Positions 1 through 10,903 of a stretch of 64,000 nucleotides of DNA are shown in pieces. A model generated the notes under the pieces. The model saw only the letters and a list, made by a program, of their open reading frames with translations. It had not been told where the DNA came from and made no database searches. Each line of letters opens with the position of its first letter. Position 1 is the first letter of the stretch. The position numbers and the translations under genes are program-made. The stretch comes from Sabellastarte sp. h YS-2021 (lineage: Eukaryota; Annelida; Polychaeta; Sabellida; Sabellidae): positions 45,052,241 to 45,116,240 of the forward strand of contig OZ024939.1 in assembly GCA_964017235.1 (NCBI GenBank). The letters are read 5' to 3'.

Positions 1-1590
1 ATGTTGTTCCAACGTTAAAACAACAACATTGTAACAATGTTAAAATATGAACGTTGGATCAATGTAATTTTTGCGTTGCAGGAACGTAAATATTTCAAAA
101 TTACCTTTTCTTTTAACAAAATAGACAAAATTTAAATATTGAATGTGAAATAGTCATTTATAGTCATCATAGATCATAAAAACACTCGTATAAAATTATG
201 CACAAGGTTAACATTGAAATTTCATTCTGTTCCACTGCACCAGATTGGTACAAAATAATAGCTGGGAAACATCAGTCCAAGTTTTAAAAGAATAATCAAA
301 CATGTGCACTAATAAATTACACTAAAATATGCTATATATGTCTGATATATAGAAAACTATACTAATATACATCGATTGAGAACATACAGTGATATTTTAA
401 GATACATATTCAAACTAACCTTAACTGATTTCTATCCAAAATGGCCACAGGAAGTAAACGTCACCATGTGACACATGCTATTCTGATCCCCAACAGTTGT
501 GATAAGGTTGTTTCATAGTTGACAACGTCAGCGACGTATTTACAACTATAAAACAGCGTCAGACGAACGTTGTGTGTCTGCTGGGATGATTTAGGACACA
601 AAAACATATAGTTACCACAGATAAATTCAGAACAAACTTTAATGACTTCCCTCTACTACAGCTGGTTCTGGTCATAGTGTAACATCAAACCTTACAAAAA
701 TGTAAAATAATTTAATAAAACACCTGGAACCAGCTTAAAAAGATAAATTTGGAGATTTCTAATGATTTGTGGTTGTGGCTAGAATTACAATGCAGTTGCG
801 GTGATTACACAGTAAGTGTATATGAGTTCTGCAATTACTATACGGTTGCGGTGATTACACAATCATTGTTGCGGTTATCTATTGATTTTGGGCTTTCGCG
901 TCAGGCAAATGTGGCTTTGTCAAACGAAAGCCAAAAAGCTACTAACAGCAGCTCCTTATATATATGGATTTCTGGGTTGTTTTCGTGTATCCCTACGCCA
1001 GCCAACCGCAAATAGTACCAATGCAAATCTGTTAGTTTCAACTCAAATTCAACAAAATATAACCTAAAAAACGTGAAATATGCAAATTAAATAAATTATA
1101 ATATTGGAAATACTTTAAAACGATGTTTTGTCGCCTACTTTAAAGTCTTTCAGACGTGATACACTTTTACAACAATGGCGGCTAGTTTGACAGTAGAAAT
1201 ACTGCAAAAGCTACAATTCTTTAAAATATAAACAAAATATGAGGATAATCCATGGTTTGTTAGTGTGAAAAGGTTAGCGTGTGATAGATTTTTAGCTGTT
1301 TATCAGTCTTTTTGTTGGAATCTCATGTGAAAACCCACTTTTCTCAGCTCAAATGTCTGAATTATCGCTAAGTTAGGCGTGGTCCATGATTCCAAACCAA
1401 CTGTTACATCATACTTTGCGTTGCATCGGCCTTTGACGTCACATTTCTTAAACACAACCTTAATATAAAGAGTTAAACCATAAAACATAGTTACCTCAAA
1501 TATATGCAGAATACAACATGTCCATTGATAATTATTAGGATATATGTGACATTAATACAATTCTTTACAAAATATAGCTTCTGAGCAATT
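1..1590. other. Non-coding AT-rich sequence with a small nested hairpin
   Basis: I see no gene here. Short open frames at 749-1067 lack any recognisable domain. Positions 9-57 form a nested inverted repeat: an outer CCAACGTT/AACGTTGG pair encloses AACATTGT/ACAATGTT. A short phrase 'gcagttgcggtgattacac' recurs with changes near 791 and 843. Confidence 0.5.
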
Positions 1591-1650
1591 ATTCCTGTTG
1601 TTCCCTACGGAAGCACTGCCAGAAATGGGTACTCAGATGCTTGGAACAGG
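1591..1650. repeat. Short dispersed hairpin repeat, copy 1
   Basis: This 60-bp block (begins attcctgttgttcccta, ends gcttggaacagg) recurs at 2549-2612 with small differences. Its ends are complementary (CCTGTT...GGAACAGG), so each copy can fold on itself. Family unknown. Confidence 0.6.
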
Positions 1651-1824
1651 TTTTATTCAAATTTTATGACTTTAAGGACTTCATATATGGCTACATTAAT
1701 ATTTACTGTTTAAGGTCACCATAAAATCACCGCAATGGTTAAATCACGCTACATCCTGATATGTAAATTACTGGCTAAATGTCGGAAAATGATTTCATTG
1801 GTTGATTTTTTTATCGTTAGTTTT

Positions 1825-2066
1825 CTGGGAAATCTGTGGCCTATCTTCTCATGAATATTAATCAGTTAATGCTACTGCCGTGAATTCCCAAGTTTAAGGT
1901 ATTTAATTGATCTTCATTGAAGATTCCATTTTATAAAATATTGTTAGAAAAACCCGGGAAATCCATGACCTCATATCTTCTCATGAATATTGATGAGTTG
2001 GTGCCATGAGTTCAGAGTTTAAAGTATTTAATCTTTTTTAGGCTTTCGTTTTGTAAAATGTTGCTA
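1825..2066. repeat. Imperfect direct duplication of ~120 bp
   Basis: Two adjacent copies, about 1825-1950 and 1954-2066, share the order gggaaatc, catgacctc/ctgtggcct, tatcttctcatgaatatt, gagttt/aagttt, aagg/aaagtatttaat and ttttgtaaaat. They are diverged, so the duplication is old. No coding potential. Confidence 0.55.
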
Positions 2067-2548
2067 CTATCCTAAAATAAGGCATCCCGTGATATAAAGC
2101 ACTTCCCTAGATGAAGCACTTCCCAGTTCTCACACTTTACAATAGCACTTCCCAACATATAGCCAATATGTTACATATCGGGACGTCCTGAGACATAACC
2201 TTGCCATAAAATCGAAGTATCCCCCCTAAAATTCTCATCCCTATAGTTTAAAACAAAGCACAATGAAGGAAAAACGATTCCAAAATCAAAGTAGTTATTC
2301 AGGGGTGACCATAATCCGGAGATGGCGATCAGTTGAACCAACGTAAAACAAGTAAGCACTCCTGACAGGCTGCTGGAGTTTCATGTACCCTTCATTTTAA
2401 AAGATAAATACACTAAAACTGAAACATGACAGCTGTCATAAAATGCATCAAAATAAGTATTATGCATCAATTGATAAATATTATATATTGATTGTCAAAT
2501 AACTTTGCTATATATAACACCACAAGAATATATCCCCAGAAAACCTCG
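2067..2548. other. No feature recognised
   Basis: AT-rich sequence with short chance open frames only, such as 2171-2359 on the minus strand. I see no conserved motif, RNA gene or element end. Confidence 0.4.
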
Positions 2549-2612
2549 ATTCCTGTTGTTCCCTACGGAAGTAAACAGTGCCAGAAATAGGTTGTCAGAT
2601 GCTTGGAACAGG
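2549..2612. repeat. Short dispersed hairpin repeat, copy 2
   Basis: Second copy of the block at 1591-1650. It carries a few extra bases after the shared ccctacggaag and has the same complementary ends. Confidence 0.6.
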
Positions 2613-2632
2613 AAAGAAGCTTATGAAACCAA

Positions 2633-3160
2633 AATTCTAACATGACATGGATGTGTCCGTCATTCTGATCGGCCGAGAGCAATTTCTAAACTGTCTAAAA
2701 TTCTGAATCAACATGAAGGCTGTTGCATCAACTTCCCCATGCATTTTTAATAAACAGAAGAAAATATTTATGGTTTTGTTATTTACATTAGTTATGGTGC
2801 AAAATGGTTGTAAAAAGGAAATTTTTTTTAAAAGAAACAATTCTTTCAAATGTAAAAGAAAAAATATCTTAAGAGAAAAACAATCATCCCTGTTAAATTG
2901 GTGGAACAGCCAACATGACGGCGCTCTATTGCATTCACTTGGATAATTTTTATTAATCTTATAAGCGTTTTAGGTATTATATTTTAAACAGTCATGTTAG
3001 AATAGGAATATAGCATTCAAAAAACGTCTAAACACAGAATTTTAGACGGGTTGACATTGACTAAGCACTCAGGCTTTGCCTTCGTGCTCATACCACGTCA
3101 ACCCGTCTAAAATTCTGCGTTTAGACATTTTTTTCATGCTATATCCCTATACTAAACCAG
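2633..3160. repeat. Tandem 528-bp hairpin-ending unit, copy 1
   Basis: The unit opens with attctaacatgacatggatg and closes with a long inverted repeat at 3004-3148. The arms run from aggaatatagca through gacgggttgac and back through gtcaacccgtc to tgctatatccct. The loop holds a second inverted repeat (gcactcaggc...gccttcgtgc). The structure suggests a non-autonomous foldback or MITE-like element, but no transposase is present and the superfamily cannot be assigned. Confidence 0.75.
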
Positions 3161-3689
3161 ATTCTAACATGACATGGATGTGTCCATCATTCTGATTGGT
3201 CAAGAACAATTTCTAAACTGTCTAAAATTCTGCATCAACATTACGGCTGTTATCAACTTCCCCATGCATAATAATTGGCTGAAAAACAATAGTCTATAAG
3301 TTTGTTTTCACAATTATATTTAAAATACCATGAGATAGTGTATAAAGTTGTGCATTTTTGAATTGTTTGCCTGTACCTTGATTCAGAAAAAATTTACTGT
3401 ATATTTTTGGAGAAAAAACATCACCACTGTTTACTTCATGGAACAGCCAACATGGCGGCAGCCCATTGCATTCACTTGGATAATTTTTTCTTAATCTTAC
3501 AAGTATTTTAAGTATTTTGTTGTAAACAGTCATATTAGAATAGGAATATAGCACTCAAAAGCCATCTACACACAGAATTTTAGACTGGTTGCTATTGTCA
3601 AAGCACTCAGGCTTCACCTTCGTGCTCTGACCACGCCAACCAGTCTAAAATTCTGCGTTTAGATGGCTTTTTCATGCTATATTCCTATA
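3161..3689. repeat. Tandem 528-bp hairpin-ending unit, copy 2
   Basis: Directly follows copy 1 in the same orientation and has the same layout. Its terminal hairpin spans 3541-3687. The arms differ from those of copy 1, yet still pair with each other (left gccatct with right agatggc; left gactggttg with right caaccagtc). The internal gcactcaggc...gtgc loop is kept. Confidence 0.75.
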
Positions 3690-4290
3690 AGTCATTTACG
3701 GTAGTACATAGTACTGTTTGAAGAAATACGTCACATTATGATGCATTATTAACTAAACATGCTTAGTGATGGATGTGCAAACAGCCTTTTGGTTAAAATC
3801 CCCCACAGAATTCTATAATGTCATATTAATGAGTAGTCAATCTTTAAATGAAATATTGATAAAAATCCCCACTGAATTATTTAACTTTATATTTGCTGCA
3901 TATAATTTACGTTTTATTTTACCGTGAGTTGTTTGTTTACATTTGTACACGAAGGGATGATGTACATAGAATTCAACAGCGCTACTTTATTTACTGTTCT
4001 ATATTCACGATTTCTGAATTGTGCAAAAGATGTGTCCAAGGTCACTGCGCAGCCTACCATTTTAGAATCAGAAATGTTACACAAAAACTGTGAAAATAAA
4101 GAGCAAATTTCTTAATCTCACACACTCCAGTCTGCAAAGAGATATATAAAAGAGAAGGGGAGATGCAGCAAGCTGGCATAGATAACATTGCTTTCAACAC
4201 ACATTTTATTGGCTAGGTTTCCAACACAGTGTGGATTATTGCTCTCCATTTGACTGATACCTCTTGATTGAAAACAGTCAGATTCCTGTT
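3690..4290. other. Spacer before the Polinton-like element
   Basis: No gene recognised. Open frames at 3893-4115 overlap each other in different frames and show no domain. The left end of the Polinton-like element should lie in or near this stretch, but I could not find a terminal inverted repeat that pairs with sequence near 19.9 kb. Confidence 0.4.
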
Positions 4291-4299
4291 ATCTCTGGC

Positions 4300-4933
4300 C
4301 TGAAATCGCTTATCAGCTTGTAGAGTGCCATGACAATGCAATTTATGGATCCTTTTCTCTTTAAAAATCCATTCACCTCTATTATATGAGATTGCTGAAG
4401 AATATCAATTAGATGTTTACAGAAAAGGTTAAAAAATCTACTATTTTTATAACAACTGGCAGGGTAATTTTGAACAAGAGACAAATGGACATATAGAGTT
4501 CAGACAGGGATTGCCTTCAAAAGAACATTTTAAGCAATTTCCTAATTCTGAGCACAGCATAGTAGTTATACATGACCTCCAGATTCCGGCCTTGAATAAC
4601 ATTTTTATTGCTAATCTTTTCAGTAGAGAGTCACATCATAGGAATATTAGTGTAATGTTAATTTTACAAAATTTATTTTATCAGGGTAAATATTGCAGAG
4701 ATATATCCTTAAATACTCATTACTTTATTTTATTCAAAAATCCCAGGGATACTCAACAAATTAAGTTACTTGGACGAAAAATAGGTATTCAAAAGAAATT
4801 ATTAGATGTTTATTTGGATGCAACCGAGACCCCCTTCGGTTATCTGCTGATCGATTTGTCACCAGGGATTAATGATATTTATATGTTGAAAACTAGAATC
4901 TTTCCTGATGAAGATACAATAATATACAAATGA
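4300..4933 (+). pseudogene. Polinton DNA-packaging ATPase remnant (FtsK/HerA, A32-like)
   Basis: In this family the protein is the genome-packaging ATPase of the virion. The readable part shows a Walker-B-like hydrophobic strand (SIVVIHDL), followed by the family signature SHHRNISVMLILQNLF and then the conserved stretch around NTHYFILFKNPRD. The order and spacing match Polinton ATPases. Upstream sequence (from about 4300) still resembles the N-terminal half, including the region around YYFYNNWQGNF. It heads the plus-strand gene cluster. It is a fossil and not expected to be functional. Confidence 0.85.
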
Positions 4934-5048
4934 AATAAGTAAAAAAAAAATTTAAATCAGGATGAAATAAATCATGCAAAATAACCATTTTCTTTAATCC
5001 CCTAATTCTCTTAACTATATAAAGGTCAATATCCTGTTTGCCCTCAAA

Positions 5049-5273
5049 ATGTCTAGGAAACTCAAACAGTTGAGACATTTCATTCTACTCTTATTGGAAA
5101 ATAATTTAGATTTAAATAAACATATTCTGATTCATACAACTCCATCTCAGTTGAAAGCAGTAGCTGAGATTTTTTATAATGTCTTCAAACTTTCTTTAAC
5201 TAGGAGAAAATTCTTCAGTTACCTAAAAATTCTTAAAAAATTTATTAAGTCAGAAGGGGGAGAAGAGGTATAG
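5049..5273 (+). CDS. Small basic Polinton protein between ATPase and integrase
   Basis: The ORF of 74 aa is helical and lysine-rich. It has an internal AVAEIFYNVFKLSLTRRKF stretch that resembles a small conserved Polinton/adintovirus ORF found beside the capsid and ATPase genes. That family is thought to be a virion-core or DNA-associated protein. The assignment rests on position, size and the 'KAVAEIFYN' pattern. Role inferred, not shown. Confidence 0.5.
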   Translation: MSRKLKQLRHFILLLLENNLDLNKHILIHTTPSQLKAVAEIFYNVFKLSLTRRKFFSYLKILKKFIKSEGGEEV

Positions 5274-5340
5274 CAAGAAAACATATTGACTGATTAACCA
5301 ATCTCCTTGTATCAATTAAGTATTATATTGAAAAAATTGT

Positions 5341-5786
5341 AGAATGAATAAATATATATTAATACCACATGATCAATATCTGAGTGTTAAAGCCTTTGTT
5401 GCTGAAAATAGGGATACTCAAGGCAAGCAGCAATCTCTCAATGTAAATAATCTGAAAATTCAAAGGGACAGTTCATTAATGGTAAATCAGAGAATGGGTT
5501 AGAACCTCTAGCTGAAAAGAAAGAAAATATTATTAACTCAGTTAACAGTGAAGAAAACGTATCAGACAATACCTAAAAATCGCCTGAGAGTACTCAGTTG
5601 AGTAAAATTTCATATCCCAAAGCAAGTGAAAAAATAAGACATCCTCTTCCTCCACCAGGTCTTCCAGCAAAATGGGATTACACCAGTAATGCCACCTATC
5701 TCTCAAAAATCAGAAGACATGAAAGGAAAAATCAGGAAGGTGAAGGAGGTAATGAATGGATCAAGAAATGGAACAAAAAGTTTTAA
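5341..5786 (+). pseudogene. Polinton small ORF with proline-rich PPPGLP motif, remnant
   Basis: It starts with an ATG at 5341 (reads MNKYILIPHDQYLSVK), a pattern seen at the beginning of a conserved but uncharacterised Polinton ORF. Further along (5598-5786) lies a proline motif (HPLPPPGLPAKW) followed by a lysine-rich tail. The function in intact relatives is unknown. It sits directly before the integrase. It is broken. Confidence 0.45.
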
Positions 5787-5799
5787 TCAAATGCAAGAA

Positions 5800-6920
5800 A
5801 TTGATTCATATCTTAAAAAATCTAATGTGACATCAGAAGCCCAGTAGCTTACAGTAGTTTCAGTAAGTTATATCCATATATAAAAAAGAGGCAAAGTATC
5901 ATGTAACACCCAAGTATCTGAAGCAATGGTTAAGCAAACAAGAATGTTACACCACTTTTCAACCAGCTTGAAGGAGTTATCGAAGACCTAAAGTCCTAGC
6001 CTTTGCATCTAATTATCAATGGGATACTACTAATATGGTGAAATATAAGGAAGAAAACGATGGTTACTCCTACTTTGCAGTATTTATAGATATATTTACT
6101 AGATACTTATACACAGCAGAAATGAAAAGCTTAAGAGGGAGAGAAATGGTAAACATATTTCAAAGACTAATTAAGGAAAAAATTGAGAAACCTAAAATCT
6201 TAAGAACTGACCAAGGAAGTGAATATGAAAACCGAATTTTTGATAGGTTATTAAATCAAAATAACATAAAACATTTGTATACATATTACAAAACCAAAGC
6301 TAATTACACTAATAGAGTTAATAAAACTATTAGAAATAAAATACTGAAATATTTAAGTGAAAAGGACACTTTAAGATGGGTTGGTATTCCACCTGATGTT
6401 ACTTATGGTTACAATAATTCGAAGCGTAGGTCAATTAAAATGAGTCCAAAAGATGTAAAATCAAAAAATCCTTATTTGATATGGAAGAATCAGTATGGTA
6501 ACTTGAAATATCCTAAAAATTATTTCACCTCCAAAAAACAATATCAAAATCCGAAAATTATGCAAACCTTAAAACCAAAAAGTTCTAAATTCGAGATATC
6601 TGATAGGGTTAAAATAAGTCGTCTAAAAATATGTTTGATAAAGAATACACTGAGAAATGGTCTGTCGTTAATTGTAAATTAAACCAAAATATACCCATGT
6701 ATGAGTTAAAAGATTACAATAATGAGGTAATACAGGGTTTTTATGAACCAGAATTGCAATCAGCATATATAGATTCTGATATAATGTATAAAATTGAAGA
6801 AATTCTCAAAAAAGAAAGAAAAAGAGTGGAGAGGTGGAAATATTAGTGAAATGGAAGGGATGGCCATCAAAGTTCAATTCTTGGATTCTAGAAAAACAGG
6901 TGGAAAATATATAGGATATG
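5800..6920 (+). pseudogene. Polinton integrase remnant 1 (DDE core and chromodomain)
   Basis: In Polintons this enzyme integrates the linear DNA. The visible core has the first acidic strand (YFAVFIDIFTRYLY) and the second (LRTDQGSEYEN), with the glycine-serine-glutamate context typical of retroviral-type integrases. A stretch near 6840-6905 (EILVKWKGWPSKFNSW) matches the C-terminal chromodomain known from Polinton integrases. The N-terminal part is recognisable by comparison with the second copy at 15,657. It is broken in several places. The sequence is clearly different from copy 2, so it is not a recent duplicate. Confidence 0.85.
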
Positions 6921-7003
6921 AATATATATAAAGCATGTCATAATTAGAGATTCTAAATAACAATCAGGATGGAGGAGGACAGCATTCATTTTTTTTATCT
7001 TTT

Positions 7004-7405
7004 ATAGATTCCTTAAACTTTCATCTGAACAACAGAGCTTACAATTTTACCGTCGAGTTGCCTGAAAGAACTACTTTAAGTGGAGACTGGGTGGTTGGGA
7101 TTTGTGATTTCTCTGCGAGTACTGTCACTAATGAAACATTATATTTACTCTCAGATATTGTAGATTATTTGTATGTTAGGAACTCAATTCAAAGTGTTTT
7201 AAGGTTGTTACCTAAACCCAATTCCAGTAAATATCAAATATTTAATAAAATTTACTATTTACCAGTTAAAACCAAAAATTTCAGTCGAATCGGTATATAT
7301 ATAAAGAATAAGAACCTTTGTTTTGTGAGTAGTTTAACTGGAGTGGTTGAATTAACTTTGCATCTAAGAAAGAAAAGAAGGAAAAAGTTATCAATAAATA
7401 TTTAA
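7004..7405 (+). CDS. Putative Polinton minor capsid (single jelly-roll) protein
   Basis: The readable part contains YNFTVELPERTTLSGDW followed by VGICDFS. This is the standard opening of the Polinton protein in which a virion strand 'F-T-V-x-L-P' precedes a 'W-x-V-x-I-x-D/E' strand, proposed as the penton-like minor capsid protein. The tail is lysine/arginine-rich. It lies between the integrase and the basic ORF, then the major capsid gene, which is the usual capsid-module order. The frame is open upstream of the first ATG (7058), so the true start may be at about 7004. Assigned by motif and context. Confidence 0.6.
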   Translation: MDSLNFHLNNRAYNFTVELPERTTLSGDWVVGICDFSASTVTNETLYLLSDIVDYLYVRNSIQSVLRLLPKPNSSKYQIFNKIYYLPVKTKNFSRIGIYIKNKNLCFVSSLTGVVELTLHLRKKRRKKLSINI

Positions 7406-7465
7406 AGTTTTGTAAAACATGTATACAAGGTAAAATGAACCTGTCCAAAAATTATATTCTAGATA

Positions 7466-7693
7466 GTGAATGGGAGAATGAAAAGAATAGTCAATCCAAC
7501 ACAGGCAGCAGTTGAAGAGGCTGAAAGTGAGGTTAGATTCAAGTCAGATATAAATAGAGGGCAAAAAGCAAAAAGTTTTCAAATAGGAGTAAAAGATAGG
7601 GGAAAAAGCAAGTCTAACAGATCCTCAATGAAAAAGAAGAAGAAAAATGTGACAAAGCTAGGGGAAAAGATAAAAAAAAGCAAAAGTGACTAG
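7466..7693 (+). CDS. Lys/Arg-rich small ORF of the capsid module
   Basis: The ORF of 75 aa is about one third lysine and arginine, with a KKKKKN cluster, and has no hydrophobic segment. Similar short basic ORFs sit between the minor and major capsid genes of Polintons and may be DNA-condensing core proteins like the adenovirus core polypeptides. No specific domain is seen, so the role is only suggested by composition and position. Confidence 0.45.
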   Translation: MNGRMKRIVNPTQAAVEEAESEVRFKSDINRGQKAKSFQIGVKDRGKSKSNRSSMKKKKKNVTKLGEKIKKSKSD

Positions 7694-7735
7694 AAAAAAT
7701 TTTAAAAAAAATAAGGTAATCAAATACAGTTCCAT

Positions 7736-9094
7736 ATGGATGTAGTGCAAACCTCGCTTTCTCTATTTGCTCCACCTCCTACTGATAAGACGATTGTTAA
7801 AGAATACTGGGTAGATTACAATCCTATTGCAGCAATATCAGAGGGAAGTGTTATAGAATTTAGTATACCAGGAACTTCTGTAGACTACATTAGTCTAGGA
7901 AAGAGCAAACTACATATAAAATATATAATCACAGATGAGGAAAGAAATAAGATTAAAGATGGCAGAACTCTTGATGGTGATCCCACACCTAATTGTGATC
8001 AAGTATCCTGTGTTAATTTTACTTTACATTCCATTTTCAGACACGTTGATTTATCATTAAATCAGAAACTTATCTCACCGGATGTTGGTGTTAATTATCC
8101 TTATAAGGCACTTATTAATGTACTCTTAGGATCTAGCAACAATATGATATTATCACAGGCTCAGGCAGCCATGTTTTTTAAGGATCAGGCAGGACATTTA
8201 GATGAATTAGAATATATAGGGAGCAATAGTGGATATACAGAAAGGGGAAGACCTATCAAAGATGGAGATGCAGCCAATATTGAGGGATGTTTATATCTAG
8301 ATATTTGTCAAGGGGAAAATAGAGCCATTCTTAATGGAGTTTCTGTCAACCTTAAACTGTTCCAGTCTTTAAATGACTTTAGATTGATGAGATTAGGTAC
8401 TAAAAATTTACAAGTTAGTAATCACCACTGCTGTATGGAAGGTATGCTATATTTCCCTGAACCCAAACATGATACTAGCCCATGATGGGGCCCTAAAAAT
8501 TATCCCTGCAGTTTATCCTTTCTGGCGAAGTGACATTAAGAGTTTTGGTGTTGCTAAAGGTTCCCTTAGCTTCATGATAGATAACATATATCACGGAACA
8601 GTTCCAAGTAAATTATTAATGGAAATGGTTTCCAATGCAGTTTACTCTGGAGATTTTAATAAAAATCCCTTTGATTTCAAACACATGAATTTAAATTACT
8701 TGGAAGTAACTGTAGATGGACAACCTGTACCTAATAAGGCATTAACTCCTAATTTTGAGAAAGGTGATTTCATTTCCTCCCACTTATCTTTATTGGATAA
8801 TGATTTTGACAAAAAAATAAGATTATTATAAAATTATTAGAATGCAACAAAGGCTACACTCTCTTCTTATTTGACATACAAAGTTTCCTCTCAGGTCACA
8901 TTATGAGTAAGGCTATTAAAGGTCATATAAGGTTAACTATGAAATTTTCAAAACCTTTGGCAGAAACTATAAATATGATAATTTATGGAAAATTTCCTGA
9001 GACCCTAAGAGTAGTTAAGTCTGAGTTAATCAATGGTCGTGTATCGATTATATTGATAATAAATGAAGCGATAAGGAATGTATATGATAACTAA
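7736..9094 (+). pseudogene. Polinton major capsid protein (double jelly-roll) remnant
   Basis: The start reads MDVVQTSLSLFAPPPTDKT, matching the conserved Polinton opening 'L-x-L-F-x-x-P-P-T'. It is followed by the strand SVIEFSIPG and the phrase DYISLGKSKLHIK ('DYIDLxxTxLxVK' in relatives). The middle part keeps NLKLFQSLNDFRLM and the next part PFDFKHMNLNYLEVTVDG. The end (about 8880-9060) keeps IRLTMKFSKPLAETIN, the typical C-terminal strand. In the family this forms the hexon-like trimer of the virion shell. Overall length fits the family. It is broken. Confidence 0.9.
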
Positions 9095-9119
9095 TAAGGA
9101 ATGTATATGATAACAATTC

Positions 9120-9483
9120 TGATGTAATCATGCATTTTTTTAACATGTCTGCTGTATCTAATACATTTATACAACCCAATAGGAAATATGATAGGATAGA
9201 TATATGATTTTATAGATTGACTATCATCAATTATATTCAATCAACTGTCCTGTGGCATATATTGATATATATCCATTGTTATATATTTCAGATAAGTTTT
9301 CTATTTTACTGTAATATATATAATTTTTTTTTCAACTACATATCTAATGCAATGTGTACTCAACTGCATTAGCTATTCATCTAGATATCTGTAGATAGAT
9401 GTAAACATTTTTTTCAATTACATTTTTGAGAGAATGACACATCCTTAATTTTAAATACATGTCAAATTTTATTGAAACATGTT
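9120..9483. other. AT-rich spacer in the Polinton-like element
   Basis: No ORF. It is very AT-rich with many 'atatat' runs. It separates the capsid module from the accessory genes. Confidence 0.4.
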
Positions 9484-9650
9484 AAGACACGTCAGATATA
9501 AGTTATATATTTGGATAAATATAATTTTTATTGATCATCTTAAAGACACGTCAGATATAAGTTATATATGGATAAATATGACTTTTATTGATCATGTTAA
9601 AGACACGTCAGATGTAATTTATACATATGTATGAATATGAACTTATATTA
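9484..9650. repeat. Three tandem ~58-bp repeats carrying ACACGTCAG
   Basis: Three consecutive copies (starting near 9485, 9544 and 9601) share gacacgtcagat, then taagttatata, then ttattgatcat. Each includes ACGTCA, a CREB/ATF-type half site (TGACGT on the other strand). They lie just upstream of the BIR ORF and its TATA-like tatatataag at about 9729. They may be promoter-proximal elements. This is inference from position and motif. Confidence 0.6.
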
Positions 9651-9764
9651 CTTAATCAGAATGAACTTGCAGAACTGGCTTATCAATGATTTTTTTTGTT
9701 TTTTTGCTGAATAAACGTAAAATATATGTATATATATAAGCTATATCTTATAGTCAAATTTATA

Positions 9765-10262
9765 ATGATATATCAACTCAGTTTAACTGAGAAACAAGAA
9801 TTAGTTCAATCTGCATCCACACAAGATAAGTCATCATCTAAAGATATATATGATTCAACTCGATCAATCGATTCATCTAGATTAACCACTGGATTGAATT
9901 TTTCTAATCAATCATATCAAAAACCCTATTTTGGAGGGTTCGCACTATCAACTAAGAAGGCATCATGTGAAACCTATCATAAAATGGAATATATAAATCT
10001 AGCAAGTCAATGGCCGCCAAGTGTATATCAAAAATATGATCAAAGAATTTTATCATTTAATACCTGGCCGAAATCTCATCCTATTCATCCAGGAACTATT
10101 GCAAGAGGTGGTTTTATCTATACTGGTAGAGGAGATAAGCTGTATTGTCCATGGTGTCAGATATCATTAGTGGAATGGGAAACATTCGACATACCTATGG
10201 ATGAACATAGGAGACATTCGCCTAATTGTGAATTTATTCTAATGCTTTATCCTAAAGTATGA
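9765..10262 (+). CDS. BIR-domain (IAP-like) accessory protein
   Basis: The protein resembles inhibitor-of-apoptosis proteins. The frame opens at 9726 (178 aa), but a TATA-like run overlaps that first ATG, so the second ATG at 9765 (165 aa) is more likely. The N-terminal ~90 residues are Ser/Thr/Gln-rich and unstructured. The C-terminal part is one BIR domain (residues ~106-172 of the longer form): SFNTWPKSHPIHPGTIARGGF, then YTGRGDKLYCPWC, then EHRRHSPNCEF. The zinc ligands fit C-x2-C-x16-H-x6-C exactly. BIR proteins bind caspases or IAP antagonists. Here it would be an accessory gene of the element, likely captured from a host. RING segments are encoded separately downstream. Confidence 0.85.
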   Translation: MIYQLSLTEKQELVQSASTQDKSSSKDIYDSTRSIDSSRLTTGLNFSNQSYQKPYFGGFALSTKKASCETYHKMEYINLASQWPPSVYQKYDQRILSFNTWPKSHPIHPGTIARGGFIYTGRGDKLYCPWCQISLVEWETFDIPMDEHRRHSPNCEFILMLYPKV

Positions 10263-10499
10263 TTGTAACAAATGTAAGGTAATAAAAAATTGTTTGTCTC
10301 TTAGAATGAATGACCATATGTTACCATATAGATCAATCAGTAGAGTGTAAATAATTGAAATACATATGTTTGTTATTAAATAACCTTAATATGCTTAGCT
10401 AATAGATTTTTACATTAGAATCAAGTCTATTTAAACCCCAAAATCAGATGAACTAAACTTCATAAGATTGTTAGAGCAATAAATCTTTAACCGAATATA
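10263..10499. other. Intergenic AT-rich spacer
   Basis: No coding signal. It lies between the BIR ORF and the Lys-rich ORF and probably holds 3' and 5' signals of these genes. A candidate AATAAA-like signal, 'aataaa', is at about 10,479. Confidence 0.3.
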
Positions 10500-10903
10500 A
10501 TGGCTGAGGCATTTGTCAATAGTAAAGTAACATCTACTACCAAAAAGAGGAAAAATGATAGCAGTAATACTGGTAAAAATAAGAAGATAAGTTCTTTATT
10601 CAAAACACAAGATAACAAAGATGTTATTGTATTGAAAGAGGATCCAAGAAATCCTCAACCTAAGTCTATAATGAAACCAGGGACTAGTAAACAGTCAGAT
10701 CCTAGTGTAATCAATATTGAAATGAAAAATGATCACCAAATTGAAATTGAGAAAGATATTTAGGTAATTGATCTTATGGCACCATTTAAGAGAACCTTTC
10801 ATATCGGAGGGGATAAATACATAATATTTACAGCAGATAAGGGTGTCATTGATCAAATACAAATAAAAGAGTGGGATGGGAATAAAGTAACTAAAAAGGA
10901 GTG
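10500..10903 (+). CDS. Lys/Ser-rich ORF with an adjoining PC4-like segment
   Basis: The open frame at 10500-10763 (87 aa) is rich in Lys, Ser and Asn (KKRKNDSSN, NKKISSLFKT), like a nuclear-targeted disordered tail. Immediately after it, 10774-10903 encodes a stretch around FKRTFHIGGDKYIIF and IKEWDGNKVTKKE. This resembles the beginning of PC4/SUB1 domains (basic tail, then beta-strands, then 'x-I-R-E-W/F'). PC4 proteins bind single-stranded DNA and act in transcription and replication. The assignment is from pattern only. Confidence 0.4.

Noticed and set aside
3893-4115. Overlapping small genes before the Polinton-like element
   Set aside because: Two frames overlap on the same strand with unrelated products and no domain; probably chance.
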